A model generated the notes under the pieces. The model had not been told where the DNA came from. It did no database searches and saw only the letters and a list, made by a program, of their open reading frames with translations. The translations under genes were made by a program, and so were the position numbers. From Oceanicaulis sp. (GTDB lineage Bacteria > Pseudomonadota > Alphaproteobacteria > Caulobacterales > Maricaulaceae): a DNA stretch of 37,091 nucleotides. The DNA lies in NCBI GenBank assembly GCA_020832735.1, contig JAFIEB010000065.1, positions 1 to 37,091 on the forward strand, in the 5' to 3' direction. Shown in pieces: positions 16,932 to 25,843 of the stretch (the stretch's first letter is position 1; the number at the start of each line of letters is the position of its first letter).

Positions 16932-17861
16932 ATGGATTGGAAGTCTGTCAAATTTGACTGGAACCGGATGCGGGCGTTTCTGGTGACCGCTGAAGAAGGG
17001 TCCTTGTCAGCGGCGGCGCGCGCTTTGAGCAGCTCACAGCCCACGCTTGGCAGGCACGTCTCCGCATTGGAGGAGGAGCTTGGCGTGGCGTTGTTCGAAC
17101 GTATTGGCGCCAGGCTGACATTGACGCCAGGCGGGCACGAGCTGCTGGAGCATGCCCGCGCCATGCGCGATGCGGCGGCCCGGGCGTCATTGACCGCGTC
17201 GGGGCAGTCTCAGTCGATTGAGGGCAATGTCTGTATTTCCGCCGGCGAAATTTTCGCAGGACATGCGCTGCCGCCGATCATCGAGAAATTGCGCCGGCAG
17301 GAACCGGGGATCGAGATCGAGATCGTCGCATCAAACAGCACAAGCGATTTACGGCGCCGTGAAGCCGACATCGCCTTCCGCGCTTACAAATCGACACAGC
17401 CTGAATTCACCCCGGCGCAGCCTGACCTGATCGCCAGGAAGGTGGGTGATGTCGCGACCCGGTTTTATGCATCGCCCGGATACCTTGACAGAATTGGCCG
17501 TCCCCGGAGCAGGGACGATCTGAGCCGGGCTGATTTTATCGACTTTGATGATAGCGGCGTTTATCGCAATTACCTCAATGATCTCGGGTTCAATCTCACC
17601 GCGCGCAACTTTCCGGTTCGTGCGGAAAGCCATCTTGTGCACTGGGAGCTTGCCAAGAGCGGCGTCGGCATTGTGACGGCCATGGACATGATGGGCGATG
17701 CCGAATCGGCTCTGGAGCGGGTATTGCCTGATCACATGATGGTTCGTTCAATGTGGCTGGTCACGCACCGCGAGCTGAAGACCAGCCGGCGCATAAAGAT
17801 GGTGTTTGATTTCCTGCATCGCGAGCTCAAGGCGATCTGCCATGATCGCATGGCGTCCTGA
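16932..17861 (+). CDS. LysR-family transcriptional regulator
   Basis: This 309-residue regulator has the N-terminal winged helix-turn-helix (~10-68, EEGSLSAAARALSSSQPTLGRHVSALEEELG ending in LFERIG), split here only by position. A substrate-binding domain (~95-300) follows, with ISAGEIFAGHALPPII and VGDVATRFYASPGYL. The ligand is unknown. No clear Shine-Dalgarno precedes the ATG at 16932, but the FDWNRMRAFL start matches related regulators. It is divergent from the DUF6326 gene, its most likely target, and has lower GC than the surrounding genes. Confidence 0.88.
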   Translation: MDWKSVKFDWNRMRAFLVTAEEGSLSAAARALSSSQPTLGRHVSALEEELGVALFERIGARLTLTPGGHELLEHARAMRDAAARASLTASGQSQSIEGNVCISAGEIFAGHALPPIIEKLRRQEPGIEIEIVASNSTSDLRRREADIAFRAYKSTQPEFTPAQPDLIARKVGDVATRFYASPGYLDRIGRPRSRDDLSRADFIDFDDSGVYRNYLNDLGFNLTARNFPVRAESHLVHWELAKSGVGIVTAMDMMGDAESALERVLPDHMMVRSMWLVTHRELKTSRRIKMVFDFLHRELKAICHDRMAS

Positions 17862-17887
17862 TCAGGCGGCGCTCATGAGGGCGGCCC

Positions 17888-18544
17888 CTACGCCAGCCCC
17901 TTGCGCCCGGTCTTCTTCCAGTCGGCCAGAAACGCCTCCAGCCCGCTATCGGTCAGCGGATGGCAGATCATCTGATCGAACACTTTGGGCGGGATGGTCA
18001 CCACGTCGCACCCCACCCGCGCGGCTGATTCCACATGGGCGGGCGAGCGCAAGGACGCCGCCAGCAGCTCGGTTTCATAGCCGAAATGGTCATAGACCTC
18101 GCGAATGCCCATCAGGAGGTCGAGCCCGTCCCCGCCCATATCCTCCACCCGGCCCACAAACGGCGAGATATAGCTGGCGCCCGCCTTGGCCGCGAGCAGG
18201 GCCTGATTGATGGAAAAGCACAGCGTGACATTGGTCTGAACGACCTCGCCCGCGAAGATGTGACAGGCCTTGAGGCCGTCGGTGGTGAGCGGCAGCTTGA
18301 CCACCACATTGGGCGCGATGGCCGCCAGCTTGCGCCCCTCGGCCAGCATGGCGTCGAAATCAGTGGCCACCACCTCGGCGCTGACCGGCCCGTCCACGGC
18401 GGCGCAAATCTCGCCAATGCGCTCGAATATGTCCGCTCCGGACGCTGCGATCAGCGACGGATTGGTGGTCACGCCGTCCACCAGGCCTGAATGGGCGCGC
18501 GCCGCGATCGCTTCGATATCGGCGGTGTCGAGAAAGATCTGCAT
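17888..18544 (-). CDS. tal: transaldolase, small (TalC/FSA-like) type
   Basis: This 218-residue TIM-barrel aldolase has [11 protein letters not shown] at the start, [11 protein letters not shown] around residue 23, the Schiff-base lysine K83 in VVVKLPLT, and [14 protein letters not shown]. This is the short transaldolase type related to fructose-6-phosphate aldolase. It probably serves the non-oxidative pentose phosphate pathway by moving a dihydroxyacetone unit between sugar phosphates. Its length fits the family. It lies 89 bases downstream of the protease gene on the same strand, with a GCCGCCG/CGGCGGC hairpin (18564-18581) in the gap. Confidence 0.9.
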   Translation of the reverse strand: MQIFLDTADIEAIAARAHSGLVDGVTTNPSLIAASGADIFERIGEICAAVDGPVSAEVVATDFDAMLAEGRKLAAIAPNVVVKLPLTTDGLKACHIFAGEVVQTNVTLCFSINQALLAAKAGASYISPFVGRVEDMGGDGLDLLMGIREVYDHFGYETELLAASLRSPAHVESAARVGCDVVTIPPKVFDQMICHPLTDSGLEAFLADWKKTGRKGLA

Positions 18545-18633
18545 GACGGCTCCATCGCATCTGGCCGCCGCATCCGGCGGCGCGTCCCCGTCTTATCGGG
18601 CGCGCGTAACGTTTTGGCAAACGGACCAGCGCC

Positions 18634-20046
18634 TCAGTGCTTGACGGGCTTCAGCGCCTCAGGCTTGCCAGGGCCGCGCGGACGCAGGCCCCCCTGACCG
18701 ATGCGGCCGGCGGCGAAATCGTCCACCAGCGGCGCGAACCTGTCGGCGCGCGCGGCGATATAGATCATCGGCCCGTCCGGATTCCTGCGGAAATTGGAAT
18801 CCACCGCCACCACATGCCAGCGCCCGTTCGCCTCGACCATGAAGGGCGAGCCGGAATCGCCGCGCGTGGTGTCGCAATTATGCGACATCGTGTTGTCGTT
18901 CATGGCCTCCAGGACGCGGCAGGACTCGTTGCCTGACAGATTGTCGCCGGTATCCCAGGAATAGCCCGCCTGGCGCAGCCTCACGTCTGCGGCCCGGGGG
19001 TCGCGGCTCGCCTCGGCCAGGCCCATGGGATGGAGATAGCCGAGCTCGTCGCCCAGCGGCGTGTCGATACGAAGGAGCGCCCAGTCGGTCCCGTCCAGAT
19101 CATTACCGGCCGTGAATTGCCTTTCATCCCACAAAGGGTCGAGCAGCACATCGACCACGCGCGCGGCGCGGGCGCCGCCGGGCAGGCCGTCGCCGGTCTC
19201 GAACCGCCCGGAAGGCCGGATCCGGCCGTCATCGCTGACGCAGTGCGCCGCGGTGGCGAGCACGTTGGGCGCCACCAGCGAGGCGGTGCACTGGCTGCCC
19301 GTTTCGAAGCGGATCCGGCCGATCACCGACCAGGGAAATTCGCCGGTATCCATCAGCACGCGGTCATCATGGCCAAAGAAGTGATCATTGATGGTCAGCG
19401 GACGCTCGCGGCCGAAGCAGTCGGCGCGGTCGGTGCGCGGCTCGCACCGGCCGGTGCCGATCTCGGGCTCCTCGCATATGCCGTTGAAAGCGAACTCGCA
19501 GCTGTCAGTGCGAAAGCGCAACCCGGTCATGTCGCCGCAATCGGTGCTGTCGGTGCCTTGCGTGCACGCGCCGGTGCCGATGCCCGGCTCGTCGCATTCT
19601 CCGTCATTGGCCCAGCGGCAGGAATCGTCCTCCAGCCCGGTCGCGATGCGCCAGCAATCGGAGTAATCGGTGCCCGCCGGACACGCGCCGGTGCCGATGC
19701 CCGGCTCGTCGCACTCCCTGTCATTGGCCCAGCGGCAGCTGTCATCGCCTGTATACGTCCCCAGCGGGCCGGTCGCCGTGCGCCGGCCGTTGTCAGGGCG
19801 GCGCGGATCGGGTTTGCGCTGCTGCTGCAAGCTGGAGAGCAGGCGGTCATAGTCGCGCGCGCCCGGCGTCCGGGAAAACCCGCGCGGCAAGGTCAGAGGG
19901 CGGTCAGCAGAATGTGTCTCAAGGCGCGTCTCGCGCGCATCAGCCTGCGCCCCGTCCGCCGTCATCGCCATAAGGCCCAGAGCCAGGCAGACGGCCAGCC
20001 AACCGGCCATGACATGGCTGCACAGGCGTGATCTGACCGGTTTCAT
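18634..20046 (-). CDS. secreted trypsin-like serine protease with three Cys-rich acidic repeats
   Basis: This 470-residue protein has a signal peptide (~1-36) and a linker rich in Arg and Pro (~75-92). Three repeats follow at ~101-131, 140-170 and 180-210, each of the form DSCRWANDGECDEPGIGTG, then AC, GTD and DC. A trypsin-fold domain covers ~215-445. The catalytic triad is visible: H268 in TAAHC, D321 in DWALLRID, and S398 in RGDSGSP. Four Cys and several Asp/Glu per repeat suggest disulfide-bonded, possibly calcium-binding modules, as in some other bacterial secreted proteins. The substrate is unknown. The third repeat is more diverged than the first two. It is probably exported and lies between the divL-like gene and the transaldolase gene on the minus strand. 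Confidence 0.85.
   Translation of the reverse strand: MKPVRSRLCSHVMAGWLAVCLALGLMAMTADGAQADARETRLETHSADRPLTLPRGFSRTPGARDYDRLLSSLQQQRKPDPRRPDNGRRTATGPLGTYTGDDSCRWANDRECDEPGIGTGACPAGTDYSDCWRIATGLEDDSCRWANDGECDEPGIGTGACTQGTDSTDCGDMTGLRFRTDSCEFAFNGICEEPEIGTGRCEPRTDRADCFGRERPLTINDHFFGHDDRVLMDTGEFPWSVIGRIRFETGSQCTASLVAPNVLATAAHCVSDDGRIRPSGRFETGDGLPGGARAARVVDVLLDPLWDERQFTAGNDLDGTDWALLRIDTPLGDELGYLHPMGLAEASRDPRAADVRLRQAGYSWDTGDNLSGNESCRVLEAMNDNTMSHNCDTTRGDSGSPFMVEANGRWHVVAVDSNFRRNPDGPMIYIAARADRFAPLVDDFAAGRIGQGGLRPRGPGKPEALKPVKH
19417..19746 (-). repeat. three tandem coding repeats inside the protease gene
   Basis: The segments 19654-19746, 19537-19629 and 19417-19509 encode the three Cys-rich modules with a spacing of about 117-120 bases. 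The first two are nearly identical at DNA level (both contain CGCCGGTGCCGATGCCCGGC on the plus strand), which suggests a recent duplication. The third has diverged. Confidence 0.8.
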
Positions 20047-20121
20047 AGCGTGCGTCTCCCCATCTGCACTGAGAGGCTAACGCTTAGCGGGCGCTCTCGA
20101 AACGGTATTCTTTCACCGCCC

Positions 20122-22194
20122 TCAGGCGGATTCTCCGCCCTCGCGTGCGGGCAGGTCCAGCTCGGGCGCGGCCGCAACCGCGTCTGCGATCAGCGGCAGG
20201 TGACAGGTCACGCGCGTGCCTTCGCCCGGAGCGCTCTCCAGCGCCACCCAGCCGCCATGCAGGCGCACGATATCATTGACCAGCGCCAGGCCGAGCCCCG
20301 CGCCGCCGCCCTCGCCGCGTTCGAAACGTTCGAACACGTGGGCCTGGCGCTCGGCCGCGATGCCCGCCCCGTCATCGCTGACCCACAAGGTGACGTCGTC
20401 CTCGCCTGCGCCTGCGCCCACCTCCACCTGCCCGCCCGGCTGGACGTGATCGAGCGCGTTGGTGAGCAGATTGTAGAGCACCTGCTTGAGCCGCTTGGCG
20501 TCCGCGCGCGCGGTCGGCAGATCCGCATCCGTACTGATCGCCACACGCACGCCTGCGTGCTCGGCGCGCGTGGCGATCAGTTCGGCCGTGTCAGCCACCA
20601 GCGCATCCAGGCGCACATCGCCCAGCTCAAGCTCCAGCTGGCCCGCATCAATGGCGGCGATGTCGAGAATGTCGTCGATCAGCTTGCCCAGCTGGCTGGA
20701 GGCCTGCTGGATAGCGGTGATATGGTCGCTCTGACGCTCGCTGAGTTCGCCGGCGAACCCGCCCGCCAGCAGGTCGGCATAGCCGTGGATCGTGGTCAGG
20801 GGCGTGCGCAGCTGATAGCTGACGTGCTCCACAAACCCGGTCTTGATCTTTTCCGATTCCTGCAGCGCCTCGGCCCGGTCGCGCAGGGCCGCCTCGACAC
20901 GCCGCGAATCGGTGATGTCGTCCCAGGCGATCAGCGTGGCGCCGTCGGGCAGGGGCCGGGTCAGCCAGGTCAGCACGGATTGGTCGGTGCGCCTGATCTC
21001 GCCGGCCACGGGCGTGCGCGCCTCCGGGCTCGGATCGGTGATGCGCGCCTTCAGCGACTTCCAGGCGTCGGCATTGGGGTAGAGCGCCATGCACGACTCG
21101 GCCACCGCGTCAAAGCCCGCCTCGTCCAGACCGTCCGGGTCCAAGCCCCAGAGCGTCTCGAACGCGGCGTTGCGCAGCTTGAGCTTGCCGTCCGAGCCGA
21201 ACACCGCCACCGCCTCGTGCAGCTTGTCCAGCGTCGCGCGCTGGACCTTGATCAGCGTGTTGTAGCGCGCCTGCAGGGCGAGCTGGTCGGTCATGTCCTC
21301 GAAGATCAGCAACAGCCCGCCCATCAGATGGCGCTGTCGCGCCACGCGCAGCATGCGCCCGTCAGGCAGGGTCCACAGCTCGTCAGGCATGTCGGCGCCG
21401 GGCTGGGCTTCATAGAGGGCCAGCTCGCCGGCCTTCCAGCGCGCGTAATCCTCCTGCTCGGGCAGGCGGCGCGCCGCGCGCAGCCGGTCCAGCAGCGCCG
21501 AATGGGCCGGGCGCTCGTTGAGCATCGCCTCTTCCAGCGCGAACAGGCGCACGAAGGCCTGATTGTAGAACACCAGCCGCTTGGCGCGGTCGAAAATGGC
21601 CACCGCCTCGGCCATGTGGTTGAGGGTCTGGTCGTGAGCCTGGCGGAAGCGCTTGAGCGCGGCCTTGGCCTCTTCCCCGTCGGTGACGTCCACGGCGAAG
21701 CCCGCCGCCCCGCCGCTCACCGGATAGACATGGAAGGCCAGGATGCGCCGCTCGCCGCCGGCCACGGCGCCGCGCACGCTCTGGCGCGCAGACCCGGCCT
21801 TGAGCGCCTCGCGGGTCTGCTCGGCAAGACCCGGCTCCAGCAGGATCTGGCGCTCCACCGCATCGGCCGGGCTGTCGGCCTCCACCGCATCGGCATAGGC
21901 CTGGTTGACCCAGACCAGGCGTCCGGCCGCGTTCATGCGCCAGGCCGGCCCCGGGCTGCGCGCAACCATGTCGAGACAGGCCGCCGGATCGACTTCCGCC
22001 GGACGGCGCGCCTCCTCCAGCCGGCCTTTGAGCCCGGCCTCCTCCAGCTCGCGAATGGTGGCGTCGGTGAGCCAGACCACAAGCTGGCGCCCGGCGGCGC
22101 GCCCGTCAGCTTCCAGCACCCGGCCTGACGGTCCGGCGATGGTCAGGGAAAAGCCCTGGCCGGTCTCCATCAGCCGGCGCAGGCGCTGGCGCAT
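20122..22194 (-). CDS. divL: DivL-like tyrosine pseudo-kinase, main part (PAS repeats, DHp, ATPase)
   Basis: This 690-codon frame carries PAS domains (about residues 75-170, 190-300 and 318-428), a DHp helix region (~445-515) and an HATPase_c domain (~560-675, with NLLTNALDHV, SDDGAGI and GAGLGLALVNDIV). The usual H-box His is replaced by Tyr: HVSYQLRTPLTTI, Y460 (codon 20815-20817). DivL of Caulobacter also has Tyr at this place and acts as a cofactor that controls CckA through DivK. The first ATG (22194) is not the natural start: the same frame continues upstream to 22599, interrupted only by TAA at 22252-22254. Translated alone it would lack the membrane anchor. Confidence 0.85.
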   Translation of the reverse strand: MRQRLRRLMETGQGFSLTIAGPSGRVLEADGRAAGRQLVVWLTDATIRELEEAGLKGRLEEARRPAEVDPAACLDMVARSPGPAWRMNAAGRLVWVNQAYADAVEADSPADAVERQILLEPGLAEQTREALKAGSARQSVRGAVAGGERRILAFHVYPVSGGAAGFAVDVTDGEEAKAALKRFRQAHDQTLNHMAEAVAIFDRAKRLVFYNQAFVRLFALEEAMLNERPAHSALLDRLRAARRLPEQEDYARWKAGELALYEAQPGADMPDELWTLPDGRMLRVARQRHLMGGLLLIFEDMTDQLALQARYNTLIKVQRATLDKLHEAVAVFGSDGKLKLRNAAFETLWGLDPDGLDEAGFDAVAESCMALYPNADAWKSLKARITDPSPEARTPVAGEIRRTDQSVLTWLTRPLPDGATLIAWDDITDSRRVEAALRDRAEALQESEKIKTGFVEHVSYQLRTPLTTIHGYADLLAGGFAGELSERQSDHITAIQQASSQLGKLIDDILDIAAIDAGQLELELGDVRLDALVADTAELIATRAEHAGVRVAISTDADLPTARADAKRLKQVLYNLLTNALDHVQPGGQVEVGAGAGEDDVTLWVSDDGAGIAAERQAHVFERFERGEGGGAGLGLALVNDIVRLHGGWVALESAPGEGTRVTCHLPLIADAVAAAPELDLPAREGGESA

Positions 22195-22251
22195 TGTGAC
22201 GGTATCGCCGCGCGCGCTGCGCGCTTCGAAATCAGCGATCCCGGCGAGAAT

Positions 22252-22254
22252 TTA
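22252..22254 (-). other. in-frame TAA that splits the divL-like gene
   Basis: The codon reads GGG CGC TAA ATT CTC GCC GGG ATC on the minus strand. Upstream and downstream parts are in the same frame, 60 bases from this stop to the ATG at 22194. The bridge (ILAGIADFEARSARGDTVT) reads as ordinary coding sequence of this family. One base change would restore the gene. Confidence 0.8.
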
Positions 22255-22599
22255 GCGCCCGGCGTCGCCGCTGGCCGCCGCGCCCTGGCCCAGATCGGCG
22301 AACTGCACCATGGACGCCAGCGCTTCAGGAGACCCGTAAATGCCCGGACAGCCCCAGTCGGGGGCGTCCGGGTCGGGCGGGGCATCCCAGACGAGGATCA
22401 GGCCGGGGTGAGCGCCGAGCACGCCGCCGGCGCGCTCCAGCCGGTCTTCCAGCCGGGCCATCTTCGCACGCCAGTCGGACCGCGCGGCGCGCGCGCCCGT
22501 GGTCATGCGGAAGGCCCACACGCCCGCCGAGACAGCGAACGCCACCGCGCCTCCGGTGACGATCAGCGTGGCGAGCTGGATCGGCTCGGCGTCCGTCAT
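22255..22599 (-). CDS. divL: N-terminal membrane segment of the divL-like gene, cut by a stop codon
   Basis: These 115 codons (stop at 22252-22254) hold one membrane segment at about residues 9-31 (LATLIVTGGAVAFAVSAGVW). A short helix with basic residues and the family segment LGAHPGLILVWD ... GCPGIYGSPEALASMVQF follow, which in relatives precedes the PAS repeats. The chain then ends at the in-frame TAA. It is the front end of the gene continued at 20122-22194; the full frame would be about 825 codons. It could be a true pseudogene, a sequencing error, or a readthrough case. Confidence 0.75.
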
Positions 22600-22708
22600 G
22601 CGTTCTGGCGCCCCCGAAACTGGCCGGCCGCGCCCGGACGGGCGGGCCTCTTGCGAATCACATCTTACCGGAAGGTGAATCGCGATGCGACGGGGCAGTC
22701 GCGCTGGC

Positions 22709-23152
22709 TCAGCGCACGCGCACCAGGCCTTGCGTGAATTCGAACAGCACCACGCACCCGGTCAGGCGCGCGCCCGGCTCCAGCGGCGCAAAACGCCAGT
22801 CGCGCACCGCGCGCTCAGCCTCCCGGTTGAAGCTGCCGCCAGGCACGCCGCGCGCCACGCGCACCTGATCGGTCACACCGGTCTCACGCACGTCGAACTG
22901 CACCACCGCCCAGCCCTGCAGGCCGCGCGACCAGCCCCGGGCCGGATAATCGGGCAGACGCGCCTCCACCGCGCTGAGCTGCGCCCCCGAACAGCCCGAC
23001 GCATCGGCGGCGCGCTCCACATTGGGCGGCACCGGCATGTCGGACGTGACGCGGAACACCTGATCGCGCGGATCGGCGAACGGGTTGGCCGCCGCGCATC
23101 CAGCGAGCCAGAGCAAGGAACAGGCGATCAGGACGGGGTGCACAGGGTTCAT
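22709..23152 (-). CDS. TonB C-terminal-domain lipoprotein
   Basis: This 147-residue protein has a lipoprotein signal, LLWLAGCAA, near residue 18. Its C-terminal domain resembles the TonB C-terminal fold (YPARGWSRGLQGWAVVQFDV ... GVTDQVRVARGVPGGSFNREAERAVRDWRFAP). The ATG at 23152 is chosen because the longer frame would add a leader without signal character. Such stand-alone TonB-domain lipoproteins probably bind envelope partners, and the partner here is unknown. It lies upstream of the divL-like gene on the same strand. A short GCGAC/GTCGC hairpin (22687-22702) follows its stop. Confidence 0.7.
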   Translation of the reverse strand: MNPVHPVLIACSLLWLAGCAAANPFADPRDQVFRVTSDMPVPPNVERAADASGCSGAQLSAVEARLPDYPARGWSRGLQGWAVVQFDVRETGVTDQVRVARGVPGGSFNREAERAVRDWRFAPLEPGARLTGCVVLFEFTQGLVRVR

Positions 23153-23276
23153 GACGCGACTGTGCCGGGCGCGGCGCGGCCCTTCAAGCCGCACGGGCGC
23201 CCCCGGAGGAACCGGCCTGTGTCCGGGCTGAGTTTGTCATGTGTAAAATCCGCGCCGAACCATTACCTTGCACGCC

Positions 23277-25835
23277 ATGACACGCGCCGAGCGCCGCCTG
23301 GCGGCCCAGATCGCGACCGCCCGCGCCGCGCTCCTGTGGGAGCGCGCAGCACCGGTGCTGGCCGCGCCGCTGGCGGCGCTGGCGGTCTATCTCATGCTGG
23401 CTGTTTTCGGCGCCTTCGAGCGTCTGGGCGATCCCTGGCGGATAATTGCGCTGACTTTGCTGGCGATCGCTGGTGTGTGGGGCGCGATGCGGGCTGCGCG
23501 CAGCCTGCGCCTGCCCACCGCCGCCGAGGCCGAGCGCCGGGTGGAAGCTGATTCCGGACTTCAGGGGCGCCCCATCGAGGCCCTGCGCGATGCGCCCGTG
23601 CGCCGCGGCGAGGACGCCTGGTGGCAAGCCCACCGCGACCGCATGGCCGCCCGCCTCAGCGCCGCCCGCGCGCGGCGCCCCCGCGCGGCCTGGGCGGCGA
23701 TGGACCCGATGGGTCTGCGCCTGTCAGCCATGATCGTGCTGGTCTGCGGCGTGTTCCTGGCCGGAGATCTCGCCGGTCCGCGCCTCACCGAAGCCTTCGC
23801 CCCGCGTCCGCTGGCGGGCGGATCGGCGCTGGGCGCGAGCGTGGAAATGTGGATCGAACCGCCCGCCTATACCGGGCGTCCGGTGATGTATCTGCGCGAC
23901 CGGCGCGAGGCGCGCGCGCCGGAAGGCTCGGTGCTGGCCGTGCGCATCGCCGGGCTCTCGCGCGCGCCGTCAGTGCACGGCGCCCCGTCAGAGATGGAGG
24001 AATTGTCGCGCGATGTGCGCCAGCTGCGCATCACGCCTGATGAAGACGGCGAGATCCTGATCCGCGCCGGCGGCTTGCGCGAGCGGGTGAGCCTGACCCT
24101 GATCGAGGACCGCCCGCCCCAGGTGCGCCTGGCCGCTGAGCCCGCCGGCGACGCCCAGGGCCGGCTGGTGCTGGAGATCTACGCCGAGGATGATTACGGC
24201 GTCGAGACGCTGACCTTCGAGTTTGCGCCCGAGACGGGCGGCGCGCGCGAGCGCGTGGAGGTCCCGCCCGGCGCCATCTCTGAGGCGGGCGAGGACGGCC
24301 TCAAGCGCGTCCGCCTCGATCTGTCGCGCCATGCCCTGGCGGGCGAACGCGTGACGGCGCGCGTGGCCGCCTATGACGCCATCGGCCAGCGCGGGCAATC
24401 GGGCGAGATCGCCCTGACCCTGCCCCAGCGCGTGTTCCTCAACCCGCTTGCGCGCGCCGTGGCGTCCGAACGCCGGCGCTTCCTGAGCGTGGCGGACGGC
24501 TACGCCCCGATGCCCGAAACAGCTTCCGTTCTGACGCTGGCGGGGGCGTTCCTGGACGACCAGCCCGACCGGCGCATCGAGCGCGCCCCGGCCGGGGTGC
24601 AGCGCCTGGCGCTGGCGCTGGATGCGGTCAGCGACGCGCCCCACCGCTATTTCGATGACGCCGTGGTGTGGATGGGCCTTCGCACCGCCCTGCGCGAGGT
24701 GCGCCTGGCGCGCGAGCTGCCGGCCCTGTCCCATTTGGATGAAGACCTCTGGCAGATCGCCCTGCGCGCCGAGCTGGGCAGCCTGGCCGACGCCGAAGAA
24801 GCCTTGCGGGCCGCCGAGGAGGCGCTGATGGACGCGCTGGCGCGCGGCGCCGATCCCATTGAGCTGTCCGCCCTGTTCGACGCCTTCGAGCGCGCCGTTC
24901 AGGTCTATATGCAGGCGCTCGCCCGCGAGGCCGCCGAGGCCGGGCGCTTCGCCGAGGGCGGGGCGGCGGGCGGCATGAGCGGCATGGACGCCAACGCCCT
25001 GCAGGAATTGCTGGACGCCATCCGCGAGGCCGCCGAGCTGGGCGACGCCAGCGGGTCGCGCCAGGCGCTGGCCCAGCTGGCCGAGCTGTTGCGCAACATG
25101 CAGCTGACCCTGGCCCAAGGCGGACGCGGCGAGGGCGCTGACAGCCCGATGGCGCGCGCCCTGCGCGAGGCCCTCGAGGAGCTGTCCGAAGCCATCGGTG
25201 AACAACGCGGCCTGACCGAGGACACCTTCCAGCGTGAGCGCGAAGGCTCCGGGAACGGGCAGGCCCCGTCTCCGGCCCGTCCGCCCGGCGCGGACGCAGG
25301 CCCGGGCGACCGTCCCGGCGGCGATGCTCCCGACGCGGACGGCGGCAGCCAGGATGGCGGCGCGCCGTCCGGCGAGCCGGGAGCGCCGGATTTCAATGAT
25401 CTGGCGCAGCGCCAGGGCGCCCTGCGCGACCGGCTCGATGCGGCTGAAGACGCGCTGGCGCTGGCGCCGGGCGAGCGCGCACGCGAGGCTCTGGACGCGG
25501 CCCGGCGCGCCATGGACGCCGCCGAGCGCGCCTTGCGGGCGGGCGACGGGGAGCGTGCGCTCAGCGATCAGGACGAGGCCCTGCGCGCCCTGCGCGAAGC
25601 CTCGCGTGAAGCCGCCGAGGCGCTGGAGCGCGAAGCGGCGGGCGAGGCAGAGGGCTCAGATCCTCTGGGCCGGGGCCAGGGCGGGCTGGACGGCGAAACC
25701 ACCGTGCCCAGCGAGGCCGAGCGCCAGCGCGCCCGCGACATCCTGGAAGAGCTGCGCCGGCGCGCCGCCGAACGCGGCCGCCCCCAGGAAGAGCTCGACT
25801 ATATCGACCGCCTGCTGGAACGCTTCCGGCGCTGA
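23277..25835 (+). CDS. TIGR02302/DUF4175 family membrane protein
   Basis: This 852-residue protein has membrane segments near residues 30-52, 57-77 and 145-165. A beta-rich extracytoplasmic part (~180-390) follows, with EMWIEPPAYTGRPVMYL. The long C-terminal half is helical, rich in Ala, Glu, Arg and Leu, with a Gly/Pro/Asp-rich linker near residues 660-705. It closes with a helical end (EELDYIDRLLERFRR). This matches the alphaproteobacterial DUF4175 family; its function is unknown. The ATG at 23277 is the likely start, and a TTG at 23268 is the alternative. No clear ribosome binding site is present. It is convergent with the response-regulator gene. Confidence 0.85.
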   Translation: MTRAERRLAAQIATARAALLWERAAPVLAAPLAALAVYLMLAVFGAFERLGDPWRIIALTLLAIAGVWGAMRAARSLRLPTAAEAERRVEADSGLQGRPIEALRDAPVRRGEDAWWQAHRDRMAARLSAARARRPRAAWAAMDPMGLRLSAMIVLVCGVFLAGDLAGPRLTEAFAPRPLAGGSALGASVEMWIEPPAYTGRPVMYLRDRREARAPEGSVLAVRIAGLSRAPSVHGAPSEMEELSRDVRQLRITPDEDGEILIRAGGLRERVSLTLIEDRPPQVRLAAEPAGDAQGRLVLEIYAEDDYGVETLTFEFAPETGGARERVEVPPGAISEAGEDGLKRVRLDLSRHALAGERVTARVAAYDAIGQRGQSGEIALTLPQRVFLNPLARAVASERRRFLSVADGYAPMPETASVLTLAGAFLDDQPDRRIERAPAGVQRLALALDAVSDAPHRYFDDAVVWMGLRTALREVRLARELPALSHLDEDLWQIALRAELGSLADAEEALRAAEEALMDALARGADPIELSALFDAFERAVQVYMQALAREAAEAGRFAEGGAAGGMSGMDANALQELLDAIREAAELGDASGSRQALAQLAELLRNMQLTLAQGGRGEGADSPMARALREALEELSEAIGEQRGLTEDTFQREREGSGNGQAPSPARPPGADAGPGDRPGGDAPDADGGSQDGGAPSGEPGAPDFNDLAQRQGALRDRLDAAEDALALAPGERAREALDAARRAMDAAERALRAGDGERALSDQDEALRALREASREAAEALEREAAGEAEGSDPLGRGQGGLDGETTVPSEAERQRARDILEELRRRAAERGRPQEELDYIDRLLERFRR

Positions 25836-25843
25836 CGCGCCCG

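Noticed and set aside
20050-22128. Very long plus-strand open frame (692 codons)
   Set aside because: It is antisense to the divL-like gene, and its sequence is His/Arg/Gln-rich as expected from GC-rich shadow frames.
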